In this document: positions 25,322 through 33,882 of the stretch, one piece after another | Numbering within the stretch: the first letter of the stretch is position 1 | Layout of the letters: every line of letters starts with the position of its first letter | Assembly: GCF_014203425.1 (NCBI RefSeq) | Contig: NZ_JACHJC010000001.1 | Location: 4,552,001 to 4,616,000, forward strand | Direction of reading: 5' to 3' | DNA length: 64,000 nucleotides | DNA from: Micromonospora echinospora | GTDB lineage: Bacteria > Actinomycetota > Actinomycetes > Mycobacteriales > Micromonosporaceae | Translations under genes and position numbers: made by a program | Notes under the pieces: model-generated | Database searches by the model: none | What the model was told of the DNA's origin: nothing | What the model saw: only the letters and a program-made list of their open reading frames with translations

Positions 25322-26079
25322 TGGAACGCGTCGCCTTCCTCGTGGACGAGTCCGGCACCCGGGTCGACTGCCTGCTCAACCCGGAAACCGTGCAGGTGAC
25401 CCGGCTGGCCGGGGTACGCCCGCGCGGCGGCCCGGACGGTCCGCTGACCGGTGCCGGGCTGGCCGACGATCCGCTGGTCTTCACCGGCGGCGGCCGTACC
25501 GAACTGGTCCTCGATCTGCTCTTCGACGTCGACTTCGTGGAGTCGCCGGCCCGGCCGCAGGACGTGCGCGCGCTGACCCGGCCGTTGTGGATGCTCGCCG
25601 AGAACTCGACGGTCGAGCACGGCTGGCTGCGCCCGCCGCTGGTCCGCCTGGTCTGGGGCAAGACCTGGAACGTCCCGGGCGTGATCACCGCGATCGCGGA
25701 ACGCTTCGACGCGTTCACGCTCACCGGCACACCCCGGCGTTCCTGGTTGCGGCTGAAGCTGGTCCGGGCCGCGGAGAGCGCCGAAGCGGCACGCGCCGGA
25801 TTCGAGGAGGAACTGGCCGCCGCGAGCACGCCTGCCGTCGCACCCGGCTCGGCGGTGGTCGCCGCCGCCGACGGCGCGGCCGAGCCGGGCTGGTCAGGGG
25901 TGCGCTTCGACCTGCTCGCCCACGACGCGCTGGGCTCGCCGCTGCGCTGGCGGCTGCTCGCCGAGCACAACCGCATCACCGACCCGCTCACGGTGCCCGC
26001 CGGCACCGCGCTGGCCGTGCCCCCGGTCGGCGCCGTCACCGTCCCGCCGGATGCCGTCACCACAGGGGGTACGCCGTGA
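25321..26079 (+). CDS. CIS tube/baseplate adaptor protein (Afp7/Pvc7-like, LysM type)
   Basis: A 252-residue protein. The N-terminal domain (VAFLVDESGTRVDCLLNPET, LVLDLLFDVDFVE, EHGWLRPPLVRLVWGKTWNV, AERFDAFTLTGTPRR) is the CIS tube-protein N-terminal domain that links tube to spike hub. The C-terminal ~50 residues (FDLLAHDALGSPLRWRLLAE, DPLTVPAGTALAVPP) have the degenerate LysM-like form usual in gp53-type adaptors. The start ATG overlaps the previous stop, and its own stop overlaps the VgrG start. Confidence 0.85.
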   Translation: MERVAFLVDESGTRVDCLLNPETVQVTRLAGVRPRGGPDGPLTGAGLADDPLVFTGGGRTELVLDLLFDVDFVESPARPQDVRALTRPLWMLAENSTVEHGWLRPPLVRLVWGKTWNVPGVITAIAERFDAFTLTGTPRRSWLRLKLVRAAESAEAARAGFEEELAAASTPAVAPGSAVVAAADGAAEPGWSGVRFDLLAHDALGSPLRWRLLAEHNRITDPLTVPAGTALAVPPVGAVTVPPDAVTTGGTP

Positions 26080-27647
26080 GCCGGGCCGCAATGGTCACAG
26101 TCGACGGCCGGCCGCTGGCCGACCCGGCCCGGCTGCGCGCCGTCCGGGTCGCCGCCCGCCTGGACCGCCCGGCGCAGTGCGAGCTGACGCTCGCCGCCGC
26201 CCCCGGCGCGGGCCCTCTCGACCCTCCGGTACGCCCCGGCGCCACCCTTGACGTGCGCCTCGACGGGCAGGCGGAGGCGCTGTTCACCGGTGAGGTGACA
26301 GCCGTCGAGCGGGAGTACGCCGGTGACGGCGTGCCGCTGGCGCGGATCCGGGCGTACGACCCGCTGCACCGGCTGCGCAAGCGCCAGGAGCTGCGCGTGT
26401 TCGAGTCGGTGACCGCCGCCGAGCTGGCCGCCGAGCTGTGCGCCGGGCTCGGGTTGAGCGTGGCGGCCGAGGACGACGGGCCGCGCCTGGACCGGCTGCT
26501 CCAGCACCGGCACACCGACCTGGACCTGCTGTGCGAGGTGGCCGGCCGGGCCGGGCTGCACCTGAGCGTGGACGGCGACCGGTTGCGGCTCGTCACGCTG
26601 GACGGCTACGGAGAGCCGCTGCCGCTGACGCTCGGCGAGACGGTGCACGCGCTGCGGATCACCGAGAACCTGGACCGGGCGGGCGCGGCGTGCGCCGTCC
26701 TCGGCTGGCACCCGCAGCGCGCGGAGGCGCTGGGCCAGCGCGCGGACGAGGCCCGCAGCGGACGGCGCATCCCACTGCGCGCGGAGCCGGGTGACGTCGG
26801 CGCGGACGGCGTCCGTACGGCCGTCGACCAGCCCGGCCGCAGCGACGACGAGCTGGCCGCGCTGGCCCAGGCCGGGCTGGACGCCCGGGTCGCCGCGCTG
26901 GTCACTGCCGAGGGCACCGCGGAGGGCGATCCGGCGCTGCGGCCCGGCCGGCGGATCGCGCTGGCCGGCGTCCCGGACCCGGTCGCCGGGGTGTACGTGC
27001 TCACCGAGGTGGTGCACACGGTGGACGCCGACGGGCACCTGACCCGGTTCGCCACGGCGCCGCCCGGCCCGCCGCCGACGGCCGCGCCCCCGGCGGCGAC
27101 GGTCACGCTCGGCACCGTCACCGACGTCGACGACCCGGACGGGCTGGGCCGGGCCCGGGTGACGCTTCCCGCGTACGGGGATCTGGACGCCGGCTGGCTC
27201 GCGGTGCTCTGCCCGGGCGCGGGCCGGGGCAAGGGCATCGTCGCGCTGCCCGACCCGGACGACACCGTGCTGGTGGCGCTGCCCGGCGGTGAGCCGGCCT
27301 CGGGCGTGGTGCTCGGCTCGCTGTTCGGCGCGGTCGAGCCGTACGACACCGGGATCGTGTCCGGGCGCTCGCGGCGCTGGTCGATGCGGACCGGCACCGG
27401 GCAGTCCATCGTGATCGACGACGACGGGCGCACGCTGCGGCTGGCCACCGACGCGGGCAGCTTCGTCGAGCTGCGCCCCGAGCTGACCACCGTGCACGCC
27501 GCCGGTGACCTGGTGCTCTCCGCGCCCGGCCGGGCCGTCGTGGTGCGCGGCCGCACCGTCGACTTCCTGCACGCCCCGGCGGCCGAGGACGCCGAGACCG
27601 CCGCCGCCCAGGCCCGTACGCTCGCCCGTTCCGCCGGAGGTGGCTGA
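26076..27647 (+). CDS. VgrG-like spike protein
   Basis: A 523-residue spike hub. Residues ~1-310 are the gp27-like domain (VTVDGRPLADPARLRAVRVA, FESVTAAELAAELCAGLGLS, LLQHRHTDLDLLCEVAGRAG). From ~340 the gp5-like OB fold appears (VTDVDDPDGLGRARVTLPAY, GWLAVLCPGAGRGKGIVALP, GGEPASGVVLGSLFG), followed by a beta-helix needle (SIVIDDDGRTLRLATDAGS). It trimerises to form the cell-puncturing spike at the tube tip. GTG 26076 overlaps the preceding stop. No effector domain is fused at the C-terminus. Confidence 0.93.
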   Translation: MSRAAMVTVDGRPLADPARLRAVRVAARLDRPAQCELTLAAAPGAGPLDPPVRPGATLDVRLDGQAEALFTGEVTAVEREYAGDGVPLARIRAYDPLHRLRKRQELRVFESVTAAELAAELCAGLGLSVAAEDDGPRLDRLLQHRHTDLDLLCEVAGRAGLHLSVDGDRLRLVTLDGYGEPLPLTLGETVHALRITENLDRAGAACAVLGWHPQRAEALGQRADEARSGRRIPLRAEPGDVGADGVRTAVDQPGRSDDELAALAQAGLDARVAALVTAEGTAEGDPALRPGRRIALAGVPDPVAGVYVLTEVVHTVDADGHLTRFATAPPGPPPTAAPPAATVTLGTVTDVDDPDGLGRARVTLPAYGDLDAGWLAVLCPGAGRGKGIVALPDPDDTVLVALPGGEPASGVVLGSLFGAVEPYDTGIVSGRSRRWSMRTGTGQSIVIDDDGRTLRLATDAGSFVELRPELTTVHAAGDLVLSAPGRAVVVRGRTVDFLHAPAAEDAETAAAQARTLARSAGGG

Positions 27648-27985
27648 TGCGCTGGATCCACCGCGACTCGCTGATCACCTGCGGACACGACGGGCGGGTG
27701 AGCAACCGCCCGTCCCAGGAGTGGGTGACGGTCCAGGCCGTGCCGGTGCTGACCCGTCCCGACCCGGAGGGGCGCGACATCACCGCCTGCCCGAACTACG
27801 GCCCGACGATCAAACCGTGCCTGCACACGCTGACCGTCACAGTGGGTTACAGCACGTGGGTGCGGGTGGACCGGCAGCCGGTGGTGCTGTCGCACCTGGA
27901 CGGCCTCACCGACGGCACCCCGCCGGGCACCGTGCACCACCAGGTCCGCGACGTGCGGCAGAGCTTCCTGGGGGCGGACGCATGA
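27647..27985 (+). CDS. PAAR-like spike tip protein
   Basis: A 112-residue protein between vgrG and gp25, the usual place for the spike tip. Seen: LITCGHDGRVSNRPSQEWVT, DITACPNYGPTIKPCLHTLT and LSHLDGLTDGTPPG; the Cys and His residues could bind the metal that sharpens PAAR tips. It resembles the DUF4280/PAAR-like group used in extracellular CIS rather than classic PAAR repeats. Its start overlaps the vgrG stop by one base, and its stop overlaps the gp25 start. Confidence 0.7.
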   Translation: MRWIHRDSLITCGHDGRVSNRPSQEWVTVQAVPVLTRPDPEGRDITACPNYGPTIKPCLHTLTVTVGYSTWVRVDRQPVVLSHLDGLTDGTPPGTVHHQVRDVRQSFLGADA

Positions 27986-28422
27986 GGGCCTTCCGCTTCG
28001 TCGGCGCCGGCTTCGACGCCGGCCGCGCCGGTGGTCTCGCGCTCACCGCCGCCGGCGGGCTCGCCATGACCGACGGCGACGAGACGGTACGCCAGGCGCT
28101 GTACCTGCTGCTGTCCACCACGCCCGGGGAACGGCTGATGCGCCCCGGGTACGGGTCTCGGCTGCACCGGCTCGTGTTCGCGCCGAACGACGACACCACC
28201 GCCGGGCTGGCGATCCACTACGTGCGGCAGGCGATCCGCCGCTGGGAGCCCCGGGTCGAGGTGCTCGATGTGGACGCCGGCCCGGACCCGGACGACCCGT
28301 GGCGCCTGGTGATCCGGCTCGACTACCGGGTGCGGGCCAGCCTCTCCCCCGGCCACCTGGTGTTCTCCGTCGACCTGCTCCCCGCCGACGAGGAGACCGC
28401 AGACGAGGAGGGCACGTCATGA
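27982..28422 (+). CDS. gp25-like baseplate wedge protein
   Basis: A 146-residue GPW/gp25-family protein. Seen: GLALTAAGGLAMTDGDETVR, LLLSTTPGERLMRPGYGSRL (the conserved gp25 core with the E-R-x-x-x-P-x-Y-G motif), VRQAIRRWEPRVEVLDVDA and VIRLDYRVR. In T4 and T6SS gp25/TssE starts sheath polymerisation on the baseplate. It overlaps both neighbours by four bases. Confidence 0.92.
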   Translation: MRAFRFVGAGFDAGRAGGLALTAAGGLAMTDGDETVRQALYLLLSTTPGERLMRPGYGSRLHRLVFAPNDDTTAGLAIHYVRQAIRRWEPRVEVLDVDAGPDPDDPWRLVIRLDYRVRASLSPGHLVFSVDLLPADEETADEEGTS

Positions 28423-31040
28423 CGCTGCCGGTGCCGCACCTGGACGACCGCGCCTTCCTCGACCTGGTCACCGAGGCGCGGGAACGCATCGCCCGGTCCT
28501 GCCCGGACTGGACCGACCTGTCGGCGCACGACCCGGGCATGGCGCTGGTGGAGGCGTTCGCCTACCTGACCGAGGTGATGATCTACCGGCTGAACCAGTT
28601 GCCGGAGAAGGCGTACGTGGCGTTCCTGAACCTGCTCGGCGTCACCCGGCACCCACCGGCGGCGGCCTGGGCGGACGTGCGCCTGACCCGCACCGGCCCG
28701 GACCGCGGCCCGGTGCGGGTGCCGGCCGGCACCCGGGTCGCCGCGGCCCGCGGCGCGGACCCCCGGCCGGTCGTCTTCGTGACCACCGAACCGGCGGTGC
28801 TGCCCGCCGGGGAGACCACCGTGACGGTACGGGTGCACCACTGCGAGCCGGTCGAGGCGGAGCTGCTGGGCACCGGCACCGGACAGCCCGGTCAGGTGTT
28901 GCGTGCCGCCCGCGCGCCGCTGGCGCGTACCACCGAGGCGCTGGACCTGCTGCTCGGGGTAGAGGTGCCGGCCGGCTCGGTGGAGCTGGGCGCCGCCGCC
29001 CGCGAGCACGAGGGGCGCACGTACGAGATCTGGCGGCCGGTGGACAGCTTCGCCGGTGTCGGCCCGCAGGCGAAGGTCTACCTGGTGGACCGGGCTTCCG
29101 GGGTGGTCACGTTCGCCCCGGCGCTGGACCTGCGCCCGGTCGTGGGCGCTGCGGCCGTCGAGGGGGCGGCCGGGGCGACCACTGTGGCGGCGGTGCCGCC
29201 GGCCGGGCGGCAGGTGCGGCTCTGGTACCGCTGCGGCGGCGGGCCGGCCGGCAACGTGGCAGCGGGTGTGCTGACCAGCCTGCGCGACCCGCTGCCCGGG
29301 GTGAAGGTGGACAACCCGGCGCCGGCCACCGGCGGACGGGAGCTGGAGTCGCTGGAGTCGGTGCTGGCGCGCGGGCCGTACGAGTTCTTCGCCCAGCAGC
29401 GCGCGGTGACCGCCCGGGACTTCGAGATCCTGGCCACCGGCTCCGGGGCGGTGGCACGGGCGCGGGCGTTCACCCGGTCCGCCGTCTACAGCTTCGCCCG
29501 GCCCGGCGAGGTCGAGGTGGTGCTGGTGCCGTACGTGCCGGACGCGGCCCGCCCCGGCGGACGGCTGCCGGTGGAGGTGCTGCGCGAGCACGAGGTGGAG
29601 GAGGCCCGCCGCCGGGTCGAGGCCGACCTGGAACGTCGCCGCGCCCTGGGTACGGCGGTGCGGGCGGGCTGGGCCCGGTACAAGGCGGTGTCCATCCAGG
29701 CCCGGGTGGTGGTGCGCCGCGAGGAGGACGTGGACGCGGTGCGCCGCCGCATCCACGACCGGCTGCACCAGACGCTCAGCCCGCTGCCCACGCCGCTGAA
29801 CCCGGCCGGCTGGGCGTTCGGCGAGCCGCTGCGCGCCTCCAACGTGTACCGGATGCTGGAGCACGCCGAGCCGGGCGTGCGCTACGTCGAGTCGGTGCGG
29901 TTCGTGGTCGACGAGGCACCTGACGCGCAGGTGCGCACCGTGGCGGTGGACCAGTACCAGGCCGACACCTGGTACGCCGGCGGCGGCCCGGTGCTGTTCC
30001 GCTCCACGAACGCCGGGGCGGGCTGGGAACCGGCGGGCCGGTTCGACGGCGAGACGGTGGTACGGGTGGTGCCAGCGCCCGCCCCGGTACGCCCCGGTGT
30101 CGTCCCCCGGGCCGGTTCGGTGGCGGTGGTGACCACCCGCGACGCCGGTGGCTCCCGGGTCCGGCTGAGCACCGACCTGGGCGAGACGTGGACGCTGCTG
30201 ACCGACCTCGACTCCGGCGTACGCGATCTGGCCTGGATCGACCGCGACGGCACCGGCGCGCTGCTGCTGGCCACCGACGCGGGCCTGTACGAGGTGCCGC
30301 TGCTGCCCGGCGCGGTGCCGTTGCAGATCCTGGTCGACCCGGCCGACGCGGACCGGGGCTTCTACGCGGTGCGCGCGTTCGTCTCCGAGCGCGGCGCGCC
30401 GGGGGTGGCGGTGGCCGCGCAGGCCGGGTTCGGGGTCTACCTGTCCACAGCGGCCGGACGGCCCGGCACGTTCGCCCACGTCGGCCTCGCCAACGTCGAC
30501 AACCGGGTGCTCGCCGTGCAGTACGACGGTCCGGCCACGCTGCTGTGGTGCGGCGCGGGCGAGCCGGACCCGAAGAAGCCCGGGCAGGGCTGCCACCGCA
30601 CCCGGCTGTTCGAGTCGGACGTGAAGTGGCAGTCGATGGCGTCCGGCTGGATCGGCGGCACCTGCCGGGACCTGGCGTTCAGCGGCCCGCTCGCGCTGGC
30701 CGCGACGCAGAGCGGCGGCGTGGTCCGCCTCGACACGCTCGCCGGGCAGCCGCAGTGGTCGCCGGTGATGGTCAACTGCGGGCTGCCGCTGCGGGACCGG
30801 ACCCGGTTCGTCCCGGTCGACGCCATCGCCGCCACCGCGCCCACCGGCACGTCAGGCGCCGGGCGCCTGGTGCTCGCCGGTGGTGAGCGCGGCGTGTTCC
30901 GCAGCGGCGACGGCGAGGACTGGACGGCGAGCGCCAACCAGGCCACCGCCGACGTGGTCACCGTCCCCGGCACCTGGCTGCTCTGCTCCGGCGAGCACGA
31001 CATCGAGGTGGTGCGGCAGGATGCGCCGAGCGGCGATTGA
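28419..31040 (+). CDS. Baseplate J-like protein fused to a C-terminal Asp-box beta-propeller
   Basis: An 873-residue protein. Residues 1-~505 are a baseplate-assembly (gpJ/gp6-like) protein: PDWTDLSAHDPGMALVEAFA, AYLTEVMIYRLNQLPEKAYV, FFAQQRAVTARDFEILATG and VVRREEDVDAVRRRIHDRL. From ~507 to the end it reads as a BNR/sialidase-like propeller, with Asp-box motifs RSTNAGAGWEP, LSTDLGETWTLL and RSGDGEDWTAS spaced by blade-like repeats (TWYAGGGPVLFRS, GALLLATDAGLYEVP). Standard J proteins stop near 500-650 residues, so the propeller is an addition, possibly a glycan- or protein-binding device. The overlapping start of the next gene confirms this C-terminus. Confidence 0.85.
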   Translation: MTLPVPHLDDRAFLDLVTEARERIARSCPDWTDLSAHDPGMALVEAFAYLTEVMIYRLNQLPEKAYVAFLNLLGVTRHPPAAAWADVRLTRTGPDRGPVRVPAGTRVAAARGADPRPVVFVTTEPAVLPAGETTVTVRVHHCEPVEAELLGTGTGQPGQVLRAARAPLARTTEALDLLLGVEVPAGSVELGAAAREHEGRTYEIWRPVDSFAGVGPQAKVYLVDRASGVVTFAPALDLRPVVGAAAVEGAAGATTVAAVPPAGRQVRLWYRCGGGPAGNVAAGVLTSLRDPLPGVKVDNPAPATGGRELESLESVLARGPYEFFAQQRAVTARDFEILATGSGAVARARAFTRSAVYSFARPGEVEVVLVPYVPDAARPGGRLPVEVLREHEVEEARRRVEADLERRRALGTAVRAGWARYKAVSIQARVVVRREEDVDAVRRRIHDRLHQTLSPLPTPLNPAGWAFGEPLRASNVYRMLEHAEPGVRYVESVRFVVDEAPDAQVRTVAVDQYQADTWYAGGGPVLFRSTNAGAGWEPAGRFDGETVVRVVPAPAPVRPGVVPRAGSVAVVTTRDAGGSRVRLSTDLGETWTLLTDLDSGVRDLAWIDRDGTGALLLATDAGLYEVPLLPGAVPLQILVDPADADRGFYAVRAFVSERGAPGVAVAAQAGFGVYLSTAAGRPGTFAHVGLANVDNRVLAVQYDGPATLLWCGAGEPDPKKPGQGCHRTRLFESDVKWQSMASGWIGGTCRDLAFSGPLALAATQSGGVVRLDTLAGQPQWSPVMVNCGLPLRDRTRFVPVDAIAATAPTGTSGAGRLVLAGGERGVFRSGDGEDWTASANQATADVVTVPGTWLLCSGEHDIEVVRQDAPSGD

Positions 31041-31650
31041 GCGGCTGCTGCCCGCCGCGTACCAGCGGGCCGCCGGGCCGGGCAGCGTGCTGGGCGCGCT
31101 GCTGGACGTGATGGAGGCGCTGCACGCCCCGGACGAGGCGGTGCTCGCCGACGTCGACGCGCTGTTCGGGCCGTACCGGACGCCGGACGGGTTCGTGGCC
31201 TACCTGACCCGCTGGGTGGCGATGGACCACGTGGTCGCCGCGCCCCGCGCCGACGCGCCACTGCCGTTGCCGATGGGCCGGCTGCGGGACCTGGTCGCGC
31301 ACGGCGCGCTGCTGGCCCGGTGGCGCGGCACCCCGTACGGGATGCGGACCGCGCTGGAACTGGCCACCGGCGTGACCGGGTTCGTGCTGGACGAGCCGCC
31401 CGAACGGCCTTTCCACCTGGTGGTGCGGGTGCCGCCGGCCGCCGCCGACCGGCTCGCGCTGGTCACCCGCATCGTCGAGGCGGAGAAACCGGCAGCGGTC
31501 ACCGTCGAGGTGCTCGCCTCCCCGGCCGACGCTGAGACGCCCGAGCCGGACGACGCCGAGCCCGCCGCCGGGGTGGCGACGGTCCGCGCTGTCGGCCGGG
31601 CCCACGTACCAGCACCCCTGCCCCACGATCCGCCCGAGGAGCCGTCATGA
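31021..31650 (+). CDS. Phage tail protein I-like baseplate protein
   Basis: A 209-residue protein. ATG 31021 lies inside the end of the J gene (20-base overlap), which fits the N-terminus MRRAAIERLLPAAYQRA. Seen: GALLDVMEALHAPDEAVLAD, DALFGPYRTPDGFVAYLTRW, LLARWRGTPYGMRTALELAT and FHLVVRVPP, the profile of P2 tail protein I / Afp12-13 region proteins that connect wedge and fibre. The last ~50 residues are Pro/Glu-rich. The stop overlaps the next start. Confidence 0.8.
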   Translation: MRRAAIERLLPAAYQRAAGPGSVLGALLDVMEALHAPDEAVLADVDALFGPYRTPDGFVAYLTRWVAMDHVVAAPRADAPLPLPMGRLRDLVAHGALLARWRGTPYGMRTALELATGVTGFVLDEPPERPFHLVVRVPPAAADRLALVTRIVEAEKPAAVTVEVLASPADAETPEPDDAEPAAGVATVRAVGRAHVPAPLPHDPPEEPS

Positions 31651-32567
31651 CCACCGAATGGACAGTCGTCGCCGCCGCCGAGCAGTTCACACTGGACGCC
31701 CGTAACAACGGTGAGCTGACGTTCACCGTGTCGAACCCGGGCACCGCGCCGGACACCGTCGTCTTCGACGTCGCGCCCGGTGAGGGCAGCCAGCGTGCCT
31801 GGTTCACGGTGGCCGAGCCGCAGCGGGTGGTGCCCGGGCAGGGCTCGGTGTCGTTCCTGGTGCGCCTCGCCGTGCCACCAGGCACGCCGCCCCGGCGCTA
31901 CGACATGACCGGGTTCGCGTACTCGGCGAACACCGCGCCGGAGGAGAGTTCCCGGTCCAGCGGCCGGGTCACGTACGACGTGCGGGCCGTCGTACCCCCG
32001 AAGCGCGCGCCGTGGCCGTGGATCGCGGCCGCCGCGGCGCTGGTGCTGGTCGTGGCCGGGGTGGTGGCCTGGCTGGTGACCCGCGGACCGGACACCCCGG
32101 CCCCGCCGCAGGCGAATGCGGTGACCGTGGAGGCGGAGACGCTCGTCTCCGGCGCGGCGGTGCAGTCCCCCACCGGCGTGAAGGCGGAGGTGGTGGCGCA
32201 GAAGAACTGCTGCGACGTGGTGTGGTCCGGTGACGCGCAGCTGTTCTTCCTGGGCCGGGGCGTGGGCGACCGGGTGACGGTGCAGGTGGACCTGCCGGCC
32301 GACGGCACCTGGCGGTTCTCCACCGTGCGGACCACGTCGTTCGACTACGCGAACACGATCTGGCTGGTCGACGGCCGGCAGGTCGGCGACACGTTCTTCG
32401 GGTTCAGCCCGACGGTGGTCCGCACCGACGAGGTGGACGTGGGCACCGTGGAGCTGACCCGCGGCCCGCACAAGCTGACGCTCGTGGCGGTGAGCAAGAC
32501 CCAGGGCACCGACAGGTACTTCGCCGGGGTGGACGAGATCCGCTTCACGCCCGTCGTCCGGCCGTGA
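31647..32567 (+). CDS. CIS-linked membrane protein: cytoplasmic Ig-like domain, one helix, carbohydrate-binding-like ectodomain
   Basis: A 306-residue protein, translationally coupled to the tail protein I gene. Residues 1-~115 form a COG1470-like Ig domain (FTLDARNNGELTFTVSNPGT, GSVSFLVRLAVPPGTPPRR) with no signal peptide. KRAPWPW leads into one helix (~123-145). Residues ~150-306 form a beta-sandwich that begins VTVEAETLVSGAAVQSPTG and includes KNCCDVVWSGDAQLFF and HKLTLVAVSKTQGTDR, similar to CBM6/35-like glycan-binding domains. Positive charge before the helix predicts N-terminus in, C-terminus out. It could dock the particle to the membrane; this is inference from topology and operon position. 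Confidence 0.6.
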   Translation: MTTEWTVVAAAEQFTLDARNNGELTFTVSNPGTAPDTVVFDVAPGEGSQRAWFTVAEPQRVVPGQGSVSFLVRLAVPPGTPPRRYDMTGFAYSANTAPEESSRSSGRVTYDVRAVVPPKRAPWPWIAAAAALVLVVAGVVAWLVTRGPDTPAPPQANAVTVEAETLVSGAAVQSPTGVKAEVVAQKNCCDVVWSGDAQLFFLGRGVGDRVTVQVDLPADGTWRFSTVRTTSFDYANTIWLVDGRQVGDTFFGFSPTVVRTDEVDVGTVELTRGPHKLTLVAVSKTQGTDRYFAGVDEIRFTPVVRP

Positions 32568-32622
32568 GCGCGAGGAGTGAGCCGGTGTTGCGAGCCCCGC
32601 AGTCGCGAACCGAGACGGCACC

Positions 32623-33099
32623 GTGAGCGGGCGGCAGAAGGTGCTGCTGGTGGCGGTGGCCGTGCTGCTGGTGGCGCTGTACGTGGTGGCGGTGGCCGGG
32701 GGCCACGACGACCCGGGCGACCCGGCGGCCGGGCCGGGCGCGCTCGCTCGCCTGGGGCGCGGATCCGGGACGGTCGACCCGGCGACGGTGGCGGTGACGT
32801 GCCTGCCGCCGGCCGCCGAACCGGCCACCACCGCCGACGGGGTGACGCTCGCCTTCGGGACGGTGTGCCGGCTGCGGGTGGCCGACCCGGGCGCGCTGCG
32901 CACGCTCGTGCTGCGCGGCACGACGCCGTTCCGGGTGACCGCCCCCGCTCCGGGCGACGCGGACGTCACGGTCACCGACGAGGTCGCCCCCGACGCGAAC
33001 GGCCCGGCGGTGGCGAAGGTGGCCGTGGACCGGGAGACCGAGGTGCTCCTGCGCTGTCCGGGAGGTGGCGGATGCGCTGTCACGCTGGCCCGGTCCTGA
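32623..33099 (+). CDS. Hypothetical membrane-anchored secreted protein
   Basis: A 158-residue protein with one N-terminal helix (KVLLVAVAVLLVALYVVAVA, residues ~5-24) that works as signal anchor, then an exported beta-rich domain with Cys pairs (VTCLPPAA, VCRLRVAD, LLRCPGGGGC). GTG 32623 has only a weak ribosome site. I do not recognise a family. It is 55 bases after the CIS membrane protein and 18 bases before another membrane protein, and may belong to the same transcript. Confidence 0.6.
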   Translation: MSGRQKVLLVAVAVLLVALYVVAVAGGHDDPGDPAAGPGALARLGRGSGTVDPATVAVTCLPPAAEPATTADGVTLAFGTVCRLRVADPGALRTLVLRGTTPFRVTAPAPGDADVTVTDEVAPDANGPAVAKVAVDRETEVLLRCPGGGGCAVTLARS

Positions 33100-33117
33100 C
33101 CGGGACGGAGACGCGGC

Positions 33118-33882
33118 ATGGGTGAGTTGCGCAAGCCGTTCCTGCTGCTGGCCCTGCTCGCGGTGGCGCTCGTGGTCGGCGTGGAGCTGGGCGCGGCGGC
33201 GCTGACCGGCGGCGGCGACGCCAGCGGCGCGCTGCGGGGCAGCGCCGGGCAGCTCGGCGTCGAGCTGGGCGATATCGGCGCGGTGTCCGAGCCGTCCGGG
33301 CGGGGCATCGGCTATCTCGCGCTGATCGACGTGGTGGCGCTCTGGACGACAGGGCTGTTCTGCCTGAGCCTGGTGCTGCCGGATCGGGTGCAGGGCCGGG
33401 TGCAGGGCGTGGCCACGCTCGTCTTCTCGATCGTGCTGCTGCTGGTGGCGCTGGTCCTGCTGATCATCGCGTTCGTCGAGCTGACCGTGATGGTCTCGCT
33501 GTTCCTGGCGCCGCCGTTCGGCACGCTGGCGTACCTCGCGGTGTGGGGGTTCTTCCCGGTCGACGACGCGGCGGCGCTGCTCGGGCTGGCGCTGCTGCTC
33601 AAACTGGTCTGGGCCGGGCTGCTGCTCGCCGCCCAGCCCCGGTTCCTGCGCAACAAAGGGCTGGTGCTGCTGGCGCTGACCACGCTGCTGTGCACAGTGG
33701 TGCTGCAGTTCCTGCACGCCCTGGTGCCGGTGATCCTGGTCAGCATCCTGGACGACCTGGGCGCCGTGGTGTTCGCCGTGGTGGCGCTGATCTGGGCGCT
33801 GGTGCTGCTGATCGGGTCGATCCCGGCGATCGTCAAGGCGGTCCGGACCACCGCCACCACGTCCGGCCGTACGGTCAGGTGA
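33118..33882 (+). CDS. Polytopic membrane protein of unknown function
   Basis: A 254-residue protein with about six helices, starting LRKPFLLLALLAVALVVGVE and ending with a short basic tail. A 50-residue extracytoplasmic loop after helix 1 carries Gly/Asp/Ser. GGAG precedes ATG 33118. No known family recognised; similar unnamed proteins appear near CIS genes in actinomycetes as far as I recall, but I cannot confirm it. Its stop overlaps, tail to tail, the stop of the KDPG aldolase gene on the other strand by 8 bases, which marks the edge of the CIS-side transcript. Confidence 0.65.
   Translation: MGELRKPFLLLALLAVALVVGVELGAAALTGGGDASGALRGSAGQLGVELGDIGAVSEPSGRGIGYLALIDVVALWTTGLFCLSLVLPDRVQGRVQGVATLVFSIVLLLVALVLLIIAFVELTVMVSLFLAPPFGTLAYLAVWGFFPVDDAAALLGLALLLKLVWAGLLLAAQPRFLRNKGLVLLALTTLLCTVVLQFLHALVPVILVSILDDLGAVVFAVVALIWALVLLIGSIPAIVKAVRTTATTSGRTVR

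Noticed and set aside
24151..25620. 489-codon minus-strand frame opposite the disordered CIS gene
   Set aside because: It runs through the confident start of the Pvc7-like gene, and its PV-repeat is just the complement of the GGCACC tract.
20389..33882. Prophage tail module
   Set aside because: No capsid, portal, terminase, integrase or attachment-site repeats, while all CIS core genes are in eCIS order.
20389..33882. Type VI secretion system
   Set aside because: A single T4-like sheath gene and LysM-type adaptor are present, and TssB/C, TssJLM and ClpV-like genes are absent.
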